A stretch of DNA of 64,000 nt. Origin: Acanthacorydalis orientalis. Its lineage: Eukaryota; Arthropoda; Insecta; Megaloptera; Corydalidae. The notes beneath the pieces were generated by a model. The model was not told the DNA's origin, made no database searches, and was given only the letters and a program-made list of their open reading frames with translations. Position 1 is the stretch's first letter. Every line of letters begins with the position of its first letter. Positions 12,475 to 25,516 of the stretch are shown piece after piece. A program made the translations under genes and the position numbers. Location: assembly GCA_034766995.1 (NCBI GenBank), contig CM068317.1, positions 50,441,925 to 50,505,924 on the forward strand, read 5' to 3'.

Positions 12475-13452
12475 TCACTGCGTCGGCGAGAACGCCGTCG
12501 GCTCGAGGATCCGGCAATGCATCTCCCGAATCAGCGGCACGGTGTACGCGACGCACTCGTCCCAGCCGGGCGAGCGCCACGCGCTCTCCCTCGTCTCGCG
12601 GCGCGCCTGCAGGTCCCTGTAGCACCACACGTGGTGCACGTTGTACAGCCGGCCGATCTGCGAGAAGAACCCGGCGAACGCTTCGTCGTTGTTGCGCCGG
12701 TAGTTGATCGCGCGCGCCCAGTTGTTGCCCCACTCGATCATCGTGCCCGGCTTCAGACTGTACGAGCGGACCTCGTAAATGTTCTTGCCCTCGCGCGGCA
12801 CGATGCTCGGCCAGTAGCTGAACGCGAGCACGTACTGCAGGTGCCGGTTCCTCAGGTAGTTCCCGCGGTCGGTCAGCAGCTTGACGTAACTCTGAAACAC
12901 GACGGCGTTTACGGGCGAAAGAACGTCGCGGCGCGTCCGTCACTCACGGCGTCCTTCGACAGCACCGCGTTCGCGTTGTCGACGCGCTCGAAGCCGCCGT
13001 CGTACTTCCACAAGTGCAACGCCTGGTCGAGATCGCCGACGCTGACCGTCCACGAGGCGACGAGCTCGCACGACAGGTCCTTCTTCGAGTGAACGAGGTC
13101 GACTGTGGTTTTGCTTTTCGGGCGAAACGGAGTTTTTGAAAAAAAAACAAAAAAAACCCCGGACGGACGCCCGTCGAGGCGTCGGCCGCTGTCTCGACGC
13201 GCGTCGCTCGCACGCCGCTACTTACTAATTCTCCAAATATTTCTGCCACGAATCCGGTCTGACGTTGTGCGTGTAGAGGCCGTACACGACCTCCTTATCG
13301 CTGAGCATCCGACTGTGCGACTCCTTCGTCGGCTCGATACGACGCACTAGCAGCTTGCTGAGCCACGAGTCCGAGCCGGCCGACCCGCTCGACGACGATC
13401 TCATAATCGAGCCGAGCGAACTGCTCACACCTCTCACCTTGCCGAAATTCAT
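12475..13452 (-). CDS. Nipsnap: NIPSNAP mitochondrial protein
   Basis: Exons 13452-13226, 13113-12948 and 12891-12475 join to 269 residues, close to human NIPSNAP1 (284). Landmarks are KKDLSCELVASW, the tryptophan-rich DQALHLWKYDGGF, and the strongly conserved LKPGTMIEWGNNWARAI, FFSQIG and VHHVW in the carboxy half. NIPSNAPs sit at the mitochondrial outer surface or matrix and serve as mitophagy 'eat-me' signals. The amino end chosen, MNFGKVRG, is basic and serine-rich, as expected of a targeting sequence. An in-frame start 41 codons upstream (13575) is possible. The second exon uses the acceptor after CGAAAAG: the closer CACAG site would break the frame. Its intron carries A- and T-runs. Confidence 0.93.
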
Positions 13453-14470
13453 TCTGTCGCTAACGAATCTCGAAGCGATCTCAAAGCGGTACGGACGACG
13501 AACAGCGGCCGAAATGGCGTCGGAACGTAAACATGTATCTCGGCACCGTCCGCTTATATCACCATCTCGACGCACACGAACTTTGACCCCTGCAGAAAAT
13601 AACCAATAGCGACGATCTGACAGCCGACCGAGTGCCGAATGTCACTATCGCGCACTGCACGTGTGCGCCGACCGACGGTTTACGAGGGGACACGCCGGGC
13701 GGCGGCGCGAACGACGCCCGCGTCGGCGCCTCGCGCGACGAAATCGACCGAGGCGTGGGGTAACGGTGGCGAAGACACTGTGAAATGCGCGTTCCGTACT
13801 CTGAGCACAGCGATGCGATATATATATATACATATATGTATACGCACACGTGCGTCTCGTGCCCGACGATTAAATGCCAGTGCGAACCGTATGAGAGTAG
13901 CGCGGGCCTGACGGGCACTCGCTTTACATAAGCTCCGAGAGTGAACGCTCGCGTATCTCTCGGATGTCGCACGGCACGAGAGACTGTCACGAAGTAGTGG
14001 AGCGACTGTTCAAGACCCCCGAGGGGGCCGCCTCCCGATGGAGAATCGGCATCGGGTCGTCCCGCGAGGGCGACCGGTTAGCGATTCCGTCGAAGTGGCC
14101 GACACGCCGTTTCTCGGACCGGCCGTCGGCCTCGCACTGCGCCGTCGGCAGACTACGCCGCCTAAAGCGACAGTGTTCGCCGGCGCTCGACCGTACGGCC
14201 GCCGACCGGCCGGTGCGAACGTCGACGAACCCCTCCGAAATCTCACGTGACGGCGCATATGTTCTCCGCTGCGCGCGCCGGTGTCGTTCGTTCGAAGTTG
14301 GCAAGACGTGTCTAGCGAAAGTGATCCGAGTCGCACGATCAGTAAGGTTATAAACCGATAGTGGCGACTGTTCTACGATAAACGAGTGATATTACGACGA
14401 TGCGCGCCGACGAGATCTGACCGATATCGTCGAGCACGCGAACCGAACGACCGGAATTCGACCGTCGATC
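13453..14470. promoter_or_regulatory. Divergent region between NIPSNAP and ANKFY1
   Basis: About 1 kb between two start codons facing apart, with a short AT run near 13817. It probably holds both promoters; no specific motif was recognised. Confidence 0.45.
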
Positions 14471-17400
14471 ATGGGTGAGAGGGGTTTCGCAGCGTGGCCG
14501 GCGACGAGGGGGCGTAACTGCCGTCCGTTCGTGCTGACGTTCGTCTCGTGTTCTAGCGCAATCGGAAGTCAACAAGCTTCGGCAGCATATCGCGCTGCTC
14601 AAACAGGAGTATTCGAAATTGCAGGCGCACTGTGTCGAGCTCGAGCGCAAGTACGATCTCGCGGCGGCGGCGGCCGGCGAGCCGAACGAGACGAGCTTCG
14701 CCGCGAGGCTGCTGTCGACGGTGGCGTCGCTGCACGAGCGAGAAACCTACAGCGACGTTAAAATAAAACTGTCGGACGGCGTCGTTCCGGCGCACAGGAT
14801 CGTTCTCCGAGCGAGGTCCGACGAGCGGGACGGGGTCGCGTCGCACGAGGACGCCGTGTTAGGTGAGCTTTCCGCCGGCCCGCGCGGAGCACGCGCCCGT
14901 CACGATCTCGATCTCGCCGCAGATTGGTCCGACCTCGACGCGGCCGCGGCGAGGGCGACGCTCCGCTGGATGTACACCGATTCGATCGACGCGTCCCGGG
15001 ACGACCGAGACGTCGTCGCGCTGATGCGGGCGGCGCGCCGGCGCGGCCTGTCCGGGCTCGTCGTCCGCTGCGAGCGGACTCTGATCGACAGGGCGGACGT
15101 CCGGACGTGCGTCGGGTGAGCGAACGGCCGCGCGGCCCGACGAGCGTCGATCTGACGCGGACCGTCTCGTCGGCAGGTTCTATTCGGCGGCGGACGAGAC
15201 CGGCGCGACTGCGCTCCGCGACCACTGCTCGGCGCTGATATCGGCCCGCTGGGACGACCTGACCGGATCGGACTTCGCGGACGTGTCCGGTCCGGCGCTG
15301 TACGAGATGCTGAAGGAGAAGACCGATCGGCCGCTGCACTCGGCGGTCAGGCTCGGCCGCGAGGACGTCGTGTTCCTGTTCCTCGTCGAGCGCGACGGCG
15401 ACGTGAGTGTTTCGTTCCGTTCTCCCCGCTCCGCGTGCGGCCCGGACGCGGTCCGCCGTCCGACGCGCCGGCGACCGCGAGGTCCGGCCGGCGTCGGATC
15501 GACGGACGTCCGGTCCGACGGACGCGCGAACGCCGGTACGGTCTTTCGCGCTTCGGTCGGATTCGGTATCGCGGCCCGTGTCGACGGATCTACGTTAAAA
15601 AAACGCAGCGAAAACGACGACTCGAACTCGTTCCGGCGTCGGGCGTCTCGTGCTTTTCGCAGCGACGCGAATTTCATTCGACGTACGTACGTACACCTAC
15701 GTACGTACGTATCGTCGACGCGCTCGCCGAATTCCGGACCGCCGGCGCCGGATCTAAAAGCAGAGACTCTGAAACGAATCGTCGCACGGAGTGCGGACGA
15801 GAGCCGTTCGCAATAAACGACACCGTACGTGTATATTTAAATATATTTATCGATTCTCTCGATCCGTTCGTTCAGATATATAGATATAATACGTGTATGT
15901 ATTTCGTGCGTGTCCGTCGCGAGTTTTTCGATCGAACGTCTCGTCGTCGGGCACGTGTCGCGGGACGTGTCGTTTCCCTCCGTCGCCCCTCGCGACGCCG
16001 TGCGTTTTTCGCCTCGTGTTTTTCTCCTTTCGAGCCGGATCGACGCGACCGCGGAAGCTTCGGCTCCGTGTCGTTCCGACTCGGAAACCCGGTGCCGCGG
16101 CGCGCGTTCCGGCGTCGTCCGTTCCGAAAAACAATGACGACTCGACGATCGGGACGATGATTACAGTAGTAGTAGTAGTAGTAGAGCGGTAGTAGCGATA
16201 ATAGCGTCGGGAATAATTCGTGTCGCGCGACGAGGTCGAGCGAGCGCGCGGACTCGGCCCGGCCGACGGTCTCCGTCGGCGCGCTCGCGTCGCGTCGCGG
16301 TTCCATCATAAGCTCCGTATGTACTTGACGACGTTGTACACTATGATGACGGCGACGGCGTCCGGCTCGAAGTCGACGGCCGAGTTGCACAGATCGCCCC
16401 TGCAGAAGCAGTACTCGCGGCTCGCGACGAGCGTGCCCTCGTCGTCGGTCGTCTCGCAGCCCTCCTCGTACGGCTCCTCGACGCTCGACCGCATGCGCCA
16501 CTGGCCGTCGACGTACGCCTGATGCTTGTACAGCTGGGACGCGCAGCCGCGCACCGTGCCGCGGACGAGCTCTGCGAGACAAACGAGAACGAACGGCGTG
16601 AGACGGCGGCGTCGAGTCGGCGTGACGCCGGCCCGTCGGGCGGACGGGTCGCGCCGGCACTCGCCTCGGTTGCGCAGCGGGTATCCGAACGAGCGCTTCA
16701 TGCACATCGTCGAGTGCGGACACTCGACGACGAACCGCTCCGAGCGGTCGAAGTCGGCGCACAGGCGCGGCGTCTCGTTCTTCAGCACGCTCGGCGGCGT
16801 TATCGTGCAGTAGTAGCACCGGATCGAGTCGCTCGCGCGACACGAGCCCCACACGCCTGAAACGAGAAAGATCGGTCGGACGGACGGACGAGCGGAGGTC
16901 GTGGAGGGTGCCGGACGACGCGGCGGAAAAGTCGCGGACCAGAAGCCCGGTGGCGGACGTGCCGCGGCCGGAACGTTACGAGGCCGATGACGGCGGACGG
17001 GACGCTAGCCTTACGCAGACCGATCGTAACCGAATCGATCCGGAAACACGCGGACGCGCCGCGCGTCTTATTTCGCGAGGCCGCAGATAATTATGCGAGC
17101 GAGTGTTGTTTTTTTCCCCCTCGGATGTTTTCGCGTCACCGAATATACACAAAGGTATTACATGCACGGTTCATATTCGATGCCTAATTGACAGCACCGT
17201 AAATCAAATAGAAACCGGTATCGAATCTATTTACTTACTCGCAGAGTGACATGTACGTATATGTGTATATGCATACATATATGTGTGTATATGTATGTAT
17301 GTATATACATATATGCATACTATGTGTATTTCTGCGTGTGCGTTTATGTAAATGGTGCCTGTTTTTACCCGGAATGAATTCCGCATTTCACGGTCAACGG

Positions 17401-18104
17401 GTCAGAAGACACAACAGTATGTCGGAGACCACTAAACCCGGTCCTTTTTTTGTCCGCGTCGGCTGTCGAAAATATTCGCGTTTTTTCCGCCTGCCGCCGC
17501 CGCCCGCCCGCTCTACCGTATTTATTTTGCTGTCCGTCCGTTTATTTGTTCGCCGTGACGATTCGAATCGCACGATCTGTTTCGCACGTGGCCTCGTTCG
17601 GCCACGACAACAAACGCCGAGGCACATGTGCGTGCGTGCGAGCTCCCTCCTCCCCCCCCTCTCCGAAGATTCGTGCTTCGCACGCCCCGCGTACGGAACG
17701 TCGTTTCGCCGACACAAAAAAAGATACCGTTAGCACGGAGCGGCCGTCGATTCTTGCGGCCGGCCACGGCGATTCGACGCGCCGCAGTCGATCCGTATCC
17801 GACGATTCGATCGTACGATGTACGGCCGTCACACGTTAGGTGTTCGATGTTCTTCGTGCCGCGCTCGTATTTACAGCGAGACGCGGTCTGATTCACGATG
17901 CGGTGTCGTCAACTCTCCCGTTTAGATTTTTTTTTCGCCTTTGCTCGAGAAATGTTACACGAACGATGACGATCGTGCTCGCGTGTATGAAATCATCGGC
18001 GCTTGTGAGATTATTAGCAATCACTTTTACGAACATGCATCGCACTCGAAAGAGATTGCAGTGCATATCGATATGATTGTGTGTGTGTGTGTCATAATAT
18101 ATAC

Positions 18105-18168
<64 letters not shown>

Positions 18169-18665
18169 GTGTGTATATGTATATAATTAAATTTATACGC
18201 GAATAGTTCCCGTTTCCGGCAACAGCGATTTGTGTCGAACGGTCGATACGCCATATTAAAAATATCCTCAATGCCAATATCTTATCACTTCCGACAGTTG
18301 TTGTTTTCAATTTAGAGCGATTGTGCTGTCGGTTTAGATGGGAGTGTTAATGATTTTTCGTCACGGACGAAACGAACAGCAACACTGTACAGTCTCTGGC
18401 AGCGTTTACCATTCATTAGTAGATTTCTCATTAGAGTTGTCGAGAATAACACATATTGTAAACATTCAACATTTTTACATACATACATGACATACATATT
18501 ATACGTATATATATATACATATGTATATGCATATATATATATATACATATGTATATGTATATATATATACATAATGTATATGTGTATATATATACATATG
18601 TATATGTATATATACATATGTATATATATACAACTGTATATGTATATATATATATATATATACAC

Positions 18666-18707
<42 letters not shown>

Positions 18708-21700
18708 GTGTATATATATATATGTATATACATATAATATGCACAGCATCGGTGGATATGCACGGATCGTAGGTACATGTTCTTGTTTGCACGCGAATTC
18801 ATACGAGTGCACGGCCAGAAACGTACACGACGACAACGGGCGGATACATAGTAGATATGTGGCACGGGTCATTGGCATCCGCGTTGCCATCTATCGTCAT
18901 CGGTCGCGGACTGTTGCGAAAACATCGTACGATCGACGAAAGCAGCGGATCGTAGGTGGCTTACGAATCGCGCGCACGCGCGCAAGCACACCCACCCACA
19001 CACACACACACGCGTCCGTGTGTGTTGCATGCAACACCCGTTTGCCACATCGTTGCCACAGAATGCCTCTGCCGCCGCCCCCCTCCATCGCCCTAAAATA
19101 CGACCTTGCGAAGCAAGCATTCCGTCGTACGTCACCGCGGTGCAACGAAAACGTCGTTGACAATGCCTCGACGCGATTTCGCAAACGCGCCGCGCCGGCA
19201 AAACAGCCGGATTCTCGGCATCGTTCGCGCTCGGGTGTTTAACTAACGCGGCGACCGGTCGTTTCCGAAATCGGACGGATCGCGCGCGACGACCGCCGTC
19301 CGGTCTCGATCGGCGCGCATAACACCGATGACCGTAGCGCTTCCGGAATATTCGATCGGGCCGTTCGAGGCGCGTGCCCGGTTCGCGCCTCGAACGACAC
19401 GATACTGACGGGCGCGCGGACGGAGCGACCGCCGGGACCGGCACGCGTGCACGATAACGTTCGGCGACGTTAGGGACGCGTCGGCCGCCCCGTCTGGCGA
19501 TTCTCACTTTGCCGCGCCGGACGCGGCGCGTTTTAATTATGCGGCACACCTCTGTCGATTCCCGGCGGCGGCGCCGGCGGGCGGTCCGTCGAGAGAAATT
19601 TATATGCGTGCGTGTACGTATGTATGTAGAACGCAACGAAACCGCGATAGAATGACGAAAGAGTCGATCCGCAAAACGGAAACCGCATTTTCGATAGGAC
19701 TCGCTGCAGTTTCCGCGCTGTGAAAAAGACGATCGGGCACGACCCGAACGCGAGGTAGGACGCGCGCGCGCGCCGAGCTACGACGGGTCTGCTCGCCCGC
19801 TGCCGCGCGTCGTGCGAATCGCGATCGCGCGATCCCCGAAAGGCGGTCCGTCCGGTCGTCGGGCCGTGATCGCCGGACCGACTCGGCGAACCGGCGTCCG
19901 ACCGGGCCGCGCCGTCAAATATAGGCTCCGCGACCGACGGAGGCGGACGACGACGTGCTCCTCGTCCGTCGCGGCCGGAAATGTCGTCCGGTGCGCGTCG
20001 GGAGGGGTGCGGGGGTACGGGAGGGCACGTTGTCGTCGGCCGTCCGTCCGCTCGAACGTGCGCGCACGGACCGGGGGTGAACGGACGTGCGAGTTCGCCA
20101 CGGCGCGCACATCTCTGTCAGATTTCCGGTCGGTCCCGCGAACGTACCGTCGACACCGTCTGACGACGAATGTAGTGCGCGCGCGGGGAGAGAGCGAGAC
20201 CGCGCCGTGCGACCTCGAGTCACGTTCCGTTCACCGCCGACCTTCACGTTTCGGCGAGCCGATCGAACGGAACGTGATCCGTTCGATCGACCGTTCGAAT
20301 GGCCGGCGGCAGAACCGGCCGCAAAACGCGCGCGCGCGCTCGCGCACGCAGTACGTGCGGGGGCAGCGCGCGGTGCCGATCTCCGTCGGTGCCGCGCCGT
20401 CGCGATTTCGTCGACGACGTGCGTTCGGCCGGCCGTCTTACACGGACGCCGTGCCACGTGGACGGACGGTGTGACGGCGGCAACGGGCGATTTCTACAGT
20501 AACACGCAGACGCTTCTTCCTCTTCTGTTCGATCGCGCCGTCGCGAGAAGAAAAAACCCGTTCGCCGATTCAGGCGGAGCGAGCGAGCGGACCTCTGGCG
20601 TCGCGCGTCGTTCGAAAATCGAAACGAATCGTCGCCGTCGCGCCGGCCTTCGCGCACGGACGACACTTTCGCTCGCTCGCTCGCCGCCGTGACATTTCGA
20701 AAGTGCACTCGAATCGCTCGCGCACGGCACGCATACTTTCTCCTAAGGTATGCGTGCGCGTTCGACACGTCGTCCGCCCGTCCGTCGCGTCCGGGTGCCC
20801 GGTCCGCCGTCGACGGACGTCCCGTTGCGATCGTCGCGCGCGACGGGGACGGACCGCGTCCGGCCGGCGGCCGCACGGGTAGAATCGCTCTCGCTCGGGG
20901 CGCTCGTCGACGACGCGTCGGCGACCGCCGGTCGCGAACGGGGCGACGGAGATACCGGACGCGGCCGCCCGCCGCCGTTTCGCAGACGACCGCCCGCGCG
21001 GTCCGGCCGAAGGGCGGCGCGCACGCAGAGAACGCTACACTTACCGAACACGGCCATCACGGTCACGACGCTAAGTAATCCACGAGCCGCGCGGCTCGGT
21101 CGCACGGCCGACGCGTACATCGCGCGTCTCTCTTCGCCGCTGGGTCGTCGTCGCTCGGCACCGGCGGCCCGGTGCGCACATGAACCGACCGTCTGTTCCG
21201 CTGGCCGCGTCGCTCGTTCGCGACGCCGCTTCCCTACGATCGTCGAAAGGTCGACGTCGGCACGACACGTGCTGCGATCGGTCCGGTCCGACGACGTTAC
21301 CGCGTCTCGAAACGATACGTGCGAATGCGCGCGCGCGCGCGAAACAAACCGAAGAACGTCGAACGTACACGAGCACACTCGATAGCAAGACTTCTGGCCC
21401 GCACGACTGTCCGTGCGCGAATGACTCGGTTCGTTAGGCGGGCGGCAGGTCTCGATGACGGAACGTCGTGGCCGGCGCAGCGCGCTCTCTCGCCACCGGC
21501 GCTCTCTCTCTCGTCTCGTCGCGCCGTTCGCGTGCGGGAGTACGTACGCGCGCTAAGGTTTCTGGCACAATGGAACGCGACGGTCGCGCGGTTCGCGTTT
21601 CGGCGAACGCGATCGAGCGCAGAACGGACGTGCGGGCGGGCGATCTTTGCATTCTTCGGGTCGCCACGGTCCGCGACCCGGCCGAGGCACTCTCCGCCGC

Positions 21701-24700
21701 CGAAATGTCCGAAGTCGGTCCGTTTACGTTCCGGAGGGCGTAGCATGGCGGTCGTTGTCGTCCGCTCCGGTCGTTTTCATGTCCCTTTGTACGAATTTCG
21801 ATTTGCGGCGTGCGTGCGTGCGTGCACGTATGCGAGTTTATCTTTCATTTTTGCGAAAAAAAAAAAAAAAAAAACAAAACAAAAAACGTTCGAACGACAA
21901 ACGAGACGGGCGGAGGAGCGAGCCGTCGGTCCGCGTTGACAGAGCGTATCGGACGGGCTGCGAAAAAACGAGAACCCTCTGTGCGACGCGTGTCGATGAC
22001 GAACGTTGCGACGGTGGCAAAGTGCCACGGCGGTTCGTACGCCGACCGCCGCGGCACCCGCGCACGTTCTGCGCACGCGAGTGTTCCGTTATCGACTCGC
22101 GCGGGCACGCACGTGTAAAGCTGTCGTATCGGCCGCCGACCGTGGCCGGTGTATTTCACTTGTCGAGAACACGCGCGCGAAATAATTTCATGAATAAACC
22201 GTTGCGCGTGTACATACATATACATATATACATATACATCCGTCGTCGGCGCGACGTACCGAAACGGCACGTGCGACGCCGTTCGGAACGAAACCGCTGC
22301 GCCGTTCTGATTTCGCGGCGGGCGGCAGTCGTCACAGGTCGTCAACGAATGGTCGCCGAGCGGCGACCTGCCGCTCGAGCAGGCGCTCCGTAACGGCCAC
22401 ACGAGCATCGCGGCGACGCTGGCGCAGCACGCGGCCGACGTGAACGTGCGCGACGAGACCGGCGACACGCTGCTGCTGCGCGCCCTGCGGCGCGGCGACG
22501 CGCGCTCCGCGCTGTTCCTCCTGGCGCACGGCGCGGACGCGAGCGCCGCGGCGACGGCGCCGCCGGCCGACACGCCGCTGCATCTGATCGCGGCGACGAC
22601 GAGCGACGCGATGCCGGAGGCGGCGGAGATCGCCGAGAGGATCGTAGAGGCGGGCGCGCACGTCAACGCGCAGAACACGAAGGTATTTCCGCGATCGCGC
22701 GACCGGCGACCCGTTCGCCCTCGCTCGCTAGCCTCGTCGTTTCGTGCCCCGGCAGGGATTCACCGCGCTGCACGTCGCGACGATGTGCCGGAACGAGCCG
22801 GTCGCCGACCTGTTGCTGGGCCGCGCCGACCTCGATCCGAACGTGACGACGGCCGAGGACGAACACACGGCGCTGTACTTCGCGCTGACGAACGACGACG
22901 GCGGCGGCTTCGCGCTCGCCGACAAGCTGGTGAGCGGTCGCGCGCGACCGCGTGCGGTCGAGTCGCGCGGTGACCGCGACGTCCGCTCTTGAATTCAGGT
23001 GAGGCGCGGCGCGACCGCCGACCCGATCTACTCGACGAGCGGCGACGGCCTGCTGCACGAGCTCGCGCGACGCGGGCTAGCCGCGGCGGCCGACTTCGTC
23101 GCATCGCGGACCGACGACGTCGACCGCGCGAACCGACGCGGCGAGACGGCGCTGCACGTCGCGTGCAAGCACGGCCCGGCCGGGCTCGTCTCGAGCCTGC
23201 TCGCGCACGGCTCGGATCCGAACGCGCTCGACGCCGACGGGTGCGTAACACCGGGCGGACCGGAGCGCCGGCGTGCCCGCCGGCCGCCTCGCTGACCGCG
23301 CGCCGTCGCTCGTTTCAGACGGGGGCCGCTTCACGTCGCGGTCAAACACGACCAGGAGGGGTGCGTCGCCGCGTTCGTCGAGCACAACCGGACCGCGAGC
23401 GGCGTTCCGGCCGACATGAACCTGAGGGACGCCGACGGGGACACGCCGCTCGGCACGGCGCTCGTCGAGTCGTTCGACGAGCTCGTCGGACCGCTCGTCG
23501 ACGGCGGCGCCGACGTCGACGTCCGTAACGGCAGCGGATTCACGATGCTCCACCGGGCGATACTAAAGGAGGACGCGAAGACGGCGCTGTTCTTGATCGA
23601 GCGCGGCGCCGACGTCGACGCGCCGTGAGTGAACGTCCGTCCGACGTTCGATCGTCTCGCCGACGACGATCGTCGGCCGGCGCCCGCTGACCGATCTCCC
23701 CGCGCAGGACGCCCGAGAACGAGACGCCGCTCCAGCTCGCCGTCCACTGTCGTCTCGCCGACGTCGTCGAGGCGCTCTGCGTCCGCGGCGTCGACACCGG
23801 CCGGCTCGACGCGCACGGCTCGCCGCCGTTGTGGGCCGCGCTGTCCTCGGATCAGGAGGACGTCGCGAGCGTGCTCGTCAGACACGGCGCCGACCCGGAC
23901 CGCTGGGGCCCCGGGCCGGACGGATGTCTCCAGACGCTGCTGCATCGCGCGATCGACGAGAACCTCGAGTCGGCGGCCGTGTTCCTCGTCCGGGCCGGCT
24001 GCGACAGGGACTCGCCGCGGCGCGCCGGCGCCGACGGCCGAGGCGGCGACCTCGCCGCCGACGGACGCTCGCCGCTGCACCTGTGCTGCCGGTGGGGTCT
24101 CGAGCGGGTCGCGCAGGTACTCGTCCCGGTTCCGGACGTTAGCGCGACCGCCGCTACATCGCTCTCTCTCGGTCCGCAGACGCTGATCGAGCACGGCGCG
24201 AACGTCGACGCGCGGGACGCCGAGATGAAGACGCCGCTGCACGTCGCGATCGAGAACGCGCGCCCGGCGATCGTCTCGCTGCTGCTCTGCCATCCGAACG
24301 TCGACCTGCGGCCGCGCGACAACGCCGGCCGGTCCGCGTTCGCGACCGCGCTGACGTTCCGCGACGACGCGGCCGCGCAGGCGATACTCGACCGGATGCC
24401 GCAGGCCGCCGAACAGGTGGGTCCGGCGTCGTCGCCGTCCCGGCCGGCGACGAGCTGACGCGCGTCGCTCTCCCGCAGGTCGACGGCAAGGGCCGCAACT
24501 TCCTGCACACGGCGATCGAGAAGGGCGACATCGAGAGCGTGCTGTTCCTGCTCGCCGTCGACGTCGACGTGAACGCGCGCGTCCGCGACGCGAACCTGAC
24601 GCCGGCGCTGCACCTAGCGGCGCGCTCCGGTGACGAGACGCTCGTACGGAGCCTGCTGCTCGCCGGAGCGAGGCCGGACGACCGGGACTCGCGCAAGTAG

Positions 24701-25516
24701 GTACCGCGACGCGCGGCCGGCCGCCGACGCGGCGGCCGACCGTAGCGTCCGTCGTCGTCGCAGGCGGACGGCGTTGCACGCCGCGGCCGAGGCCGGACGC
24801 GCGGCGATCGTCTCGGCGCTGCTGCAGAACGGGTCCGACTGCGACGCGGTCGACGCCGACGGCGACAACGCGCTGCACGTCGCGGCGCGCGAGGGACATC
24901 TCGCTGTCGCGAGGGCGCTGCTGACCGAGTCGCGGCTCGACGCCGAGGCCGTGAACCTGAAGGGACGGAACCCGCTGCACGAGCTGTGCGGGTGCGCGAA
25001 GGACAACGCGGCCGCTATCGCGGAACTGTTCCTCGAGTGCATGCCGAAGTATCCGATCGACCGTCCGGACCTGCAGGTACGTCGCGGGTCGTCGGCGCCC
25101 TCGCCGTCGGCTCGCGTCTGAACGCGGTCCGTCCGTAGGGCGACGCGCCGCTGCTCCTCGCGTACGTGCGCGGCAACGGCGCGCTGTGCCGTGCGCTCGT
25201 CGAGGCGCACGCTTGCGTCGGCGCCGAGAACAAGCAGGGCGTCACGATCTTCAACTACCAGGTCGCTAGCAAGCGGCTCCTCCGACGGCTGCTCGACCGG
25301 CTCTCGCGGGAGGCGCCGTGGGCCGAGGCAGACGTGTGCCAGGAGTGCGGCAACAGGTTCGGCCTGACGACGCGGAAGCACCACTGCCGGCACTGCGGCC
25401 GGTGCCTGTGCGGCCGCTGCTCGGCGCAGGAGGTGCCGATTCTGAAGTTCGGCCTGAACAGGCCGGTCAGGGTCTGCGAGGTCTGTTTCGAGGTGCTGCA
25501 GACCGGCGGCGGTTGA
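14471..25516 (+). CDS. ANKFY1: Rabankyrin-5: BTB, ankyrin repeats and FYVE finger
   Basis: Thirteen coding exons: 14471-14474, 14557-14862, 14923-15115, 15177-15402, 22338-22682, 22756-22929, 22999-23240, 23319-23624, 23708-24116, 24180-24416, 24479-24696, 24764-25076, 25139-25516. They join to 1,116 residues. The order is a coiled coil (about 1-40, [18 protein letters not shown]), a BTB domain (about 55-150), some twenty ankyrin repeats (about 210-1040), and a carboxy-terminal FYVE zinc finger with the [12 protein letters not shown] phosphoinositide pocket and eight cysteines. ANKFY1 is a Rab5 effector that binds PI3P on early endosomes and drives macropinocytosis and retromer-linked sorting. 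The block [20 protein letters not shown] is nearly identical to the human protein. The first exon contributes only ATGG. Intron 15403-22337 is 6.9 kb and holds an antisense gene. Confidence 0.96.
16165..16184. repeat. (AGT)n microsatellite
   Basis: Seven trinucleotide copies in the ANKFY1 intron. Confidence 0.85.
16306..16856 (-). CDS. Ly6/uPAR-domain protein nested in ANKFY1 intron, 5' exon missing
   Basis: Two minus-strand exons, 16856-16665 and 16571-16306, encode about 152 residues. The three-finger pattern is clear: IRCYYCTI at the start, [25 protein letters not shown], and the closing [11 protein letters not shown]. After it comes a short hydrophobic end ([11 protein letters not shown]), perhaps a GPI-anchor signal. 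Insect Ly6 proteins of the quiver/boudin/crooked group are secreted or GPI-linked and act on channels, receptors or septate junctions; which one this is, I cannot tell. The first exon with the signal peptide was not found; the acceptor at 16857-16858 requires one. The intron 16664-16572 starts with GC (GCGAGT) rather than GT, and only this choice keeps the frame. Confidence 0.85.
18078..18165. repeat. (TG)n then (AT)n microsatellite
   Basis: A GT tract at 18078-18092 and a long AT tract from about 18111 to 18165. Confidence 0.95.
18500..18745. repeat. Palindromic TATACATATG-type microsatellite
   Basis: About 245 bases made of AT runs punctuated by ACATATGT and ACACATATGTGT blocks, each its own reverse complement. 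Tyr/Ile-rich open frames read through it and are not proteins. Confidence 0.9.

Larger units (their letters stand above)
15403..22337 (+). other. 6.9-kb ANKFY1 intron with nested gene
   Basis: All other ANKFY1 introns are 60-85 bases long. This one contains an antisense Ly6 gene (16306-16856), (ACGT)n near 15684, (AGT)n at 16165-16184, TG/TA microsatellites at 18078-18165 and 18500-18745, and 3.5 kb (18.8-22.3 kb) of CpG-rich DNA without a recognisable exon. Confidence 0.85.

Noticed and set aside
13453..13575. Upstream NIPSNAP start 41 codons earlier
   Set aside because: It is in frame, but the later start gives a cleaner presequence and family-like length; kept only as an alternative.
18487..18890. 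Tyr/Ile/Met-rich open frames in both directions
   Set aside because: They are translations of the TATACATATG microsatellite.
18312..18890. Minus-strand frame beginning [19 protein letters not shown] as the missing Ly6 signal-peptide exon
   Set aside because: The hydrophobic stretch is weak, no donor in the required phase follows it, and the frame runs into microsatellite.
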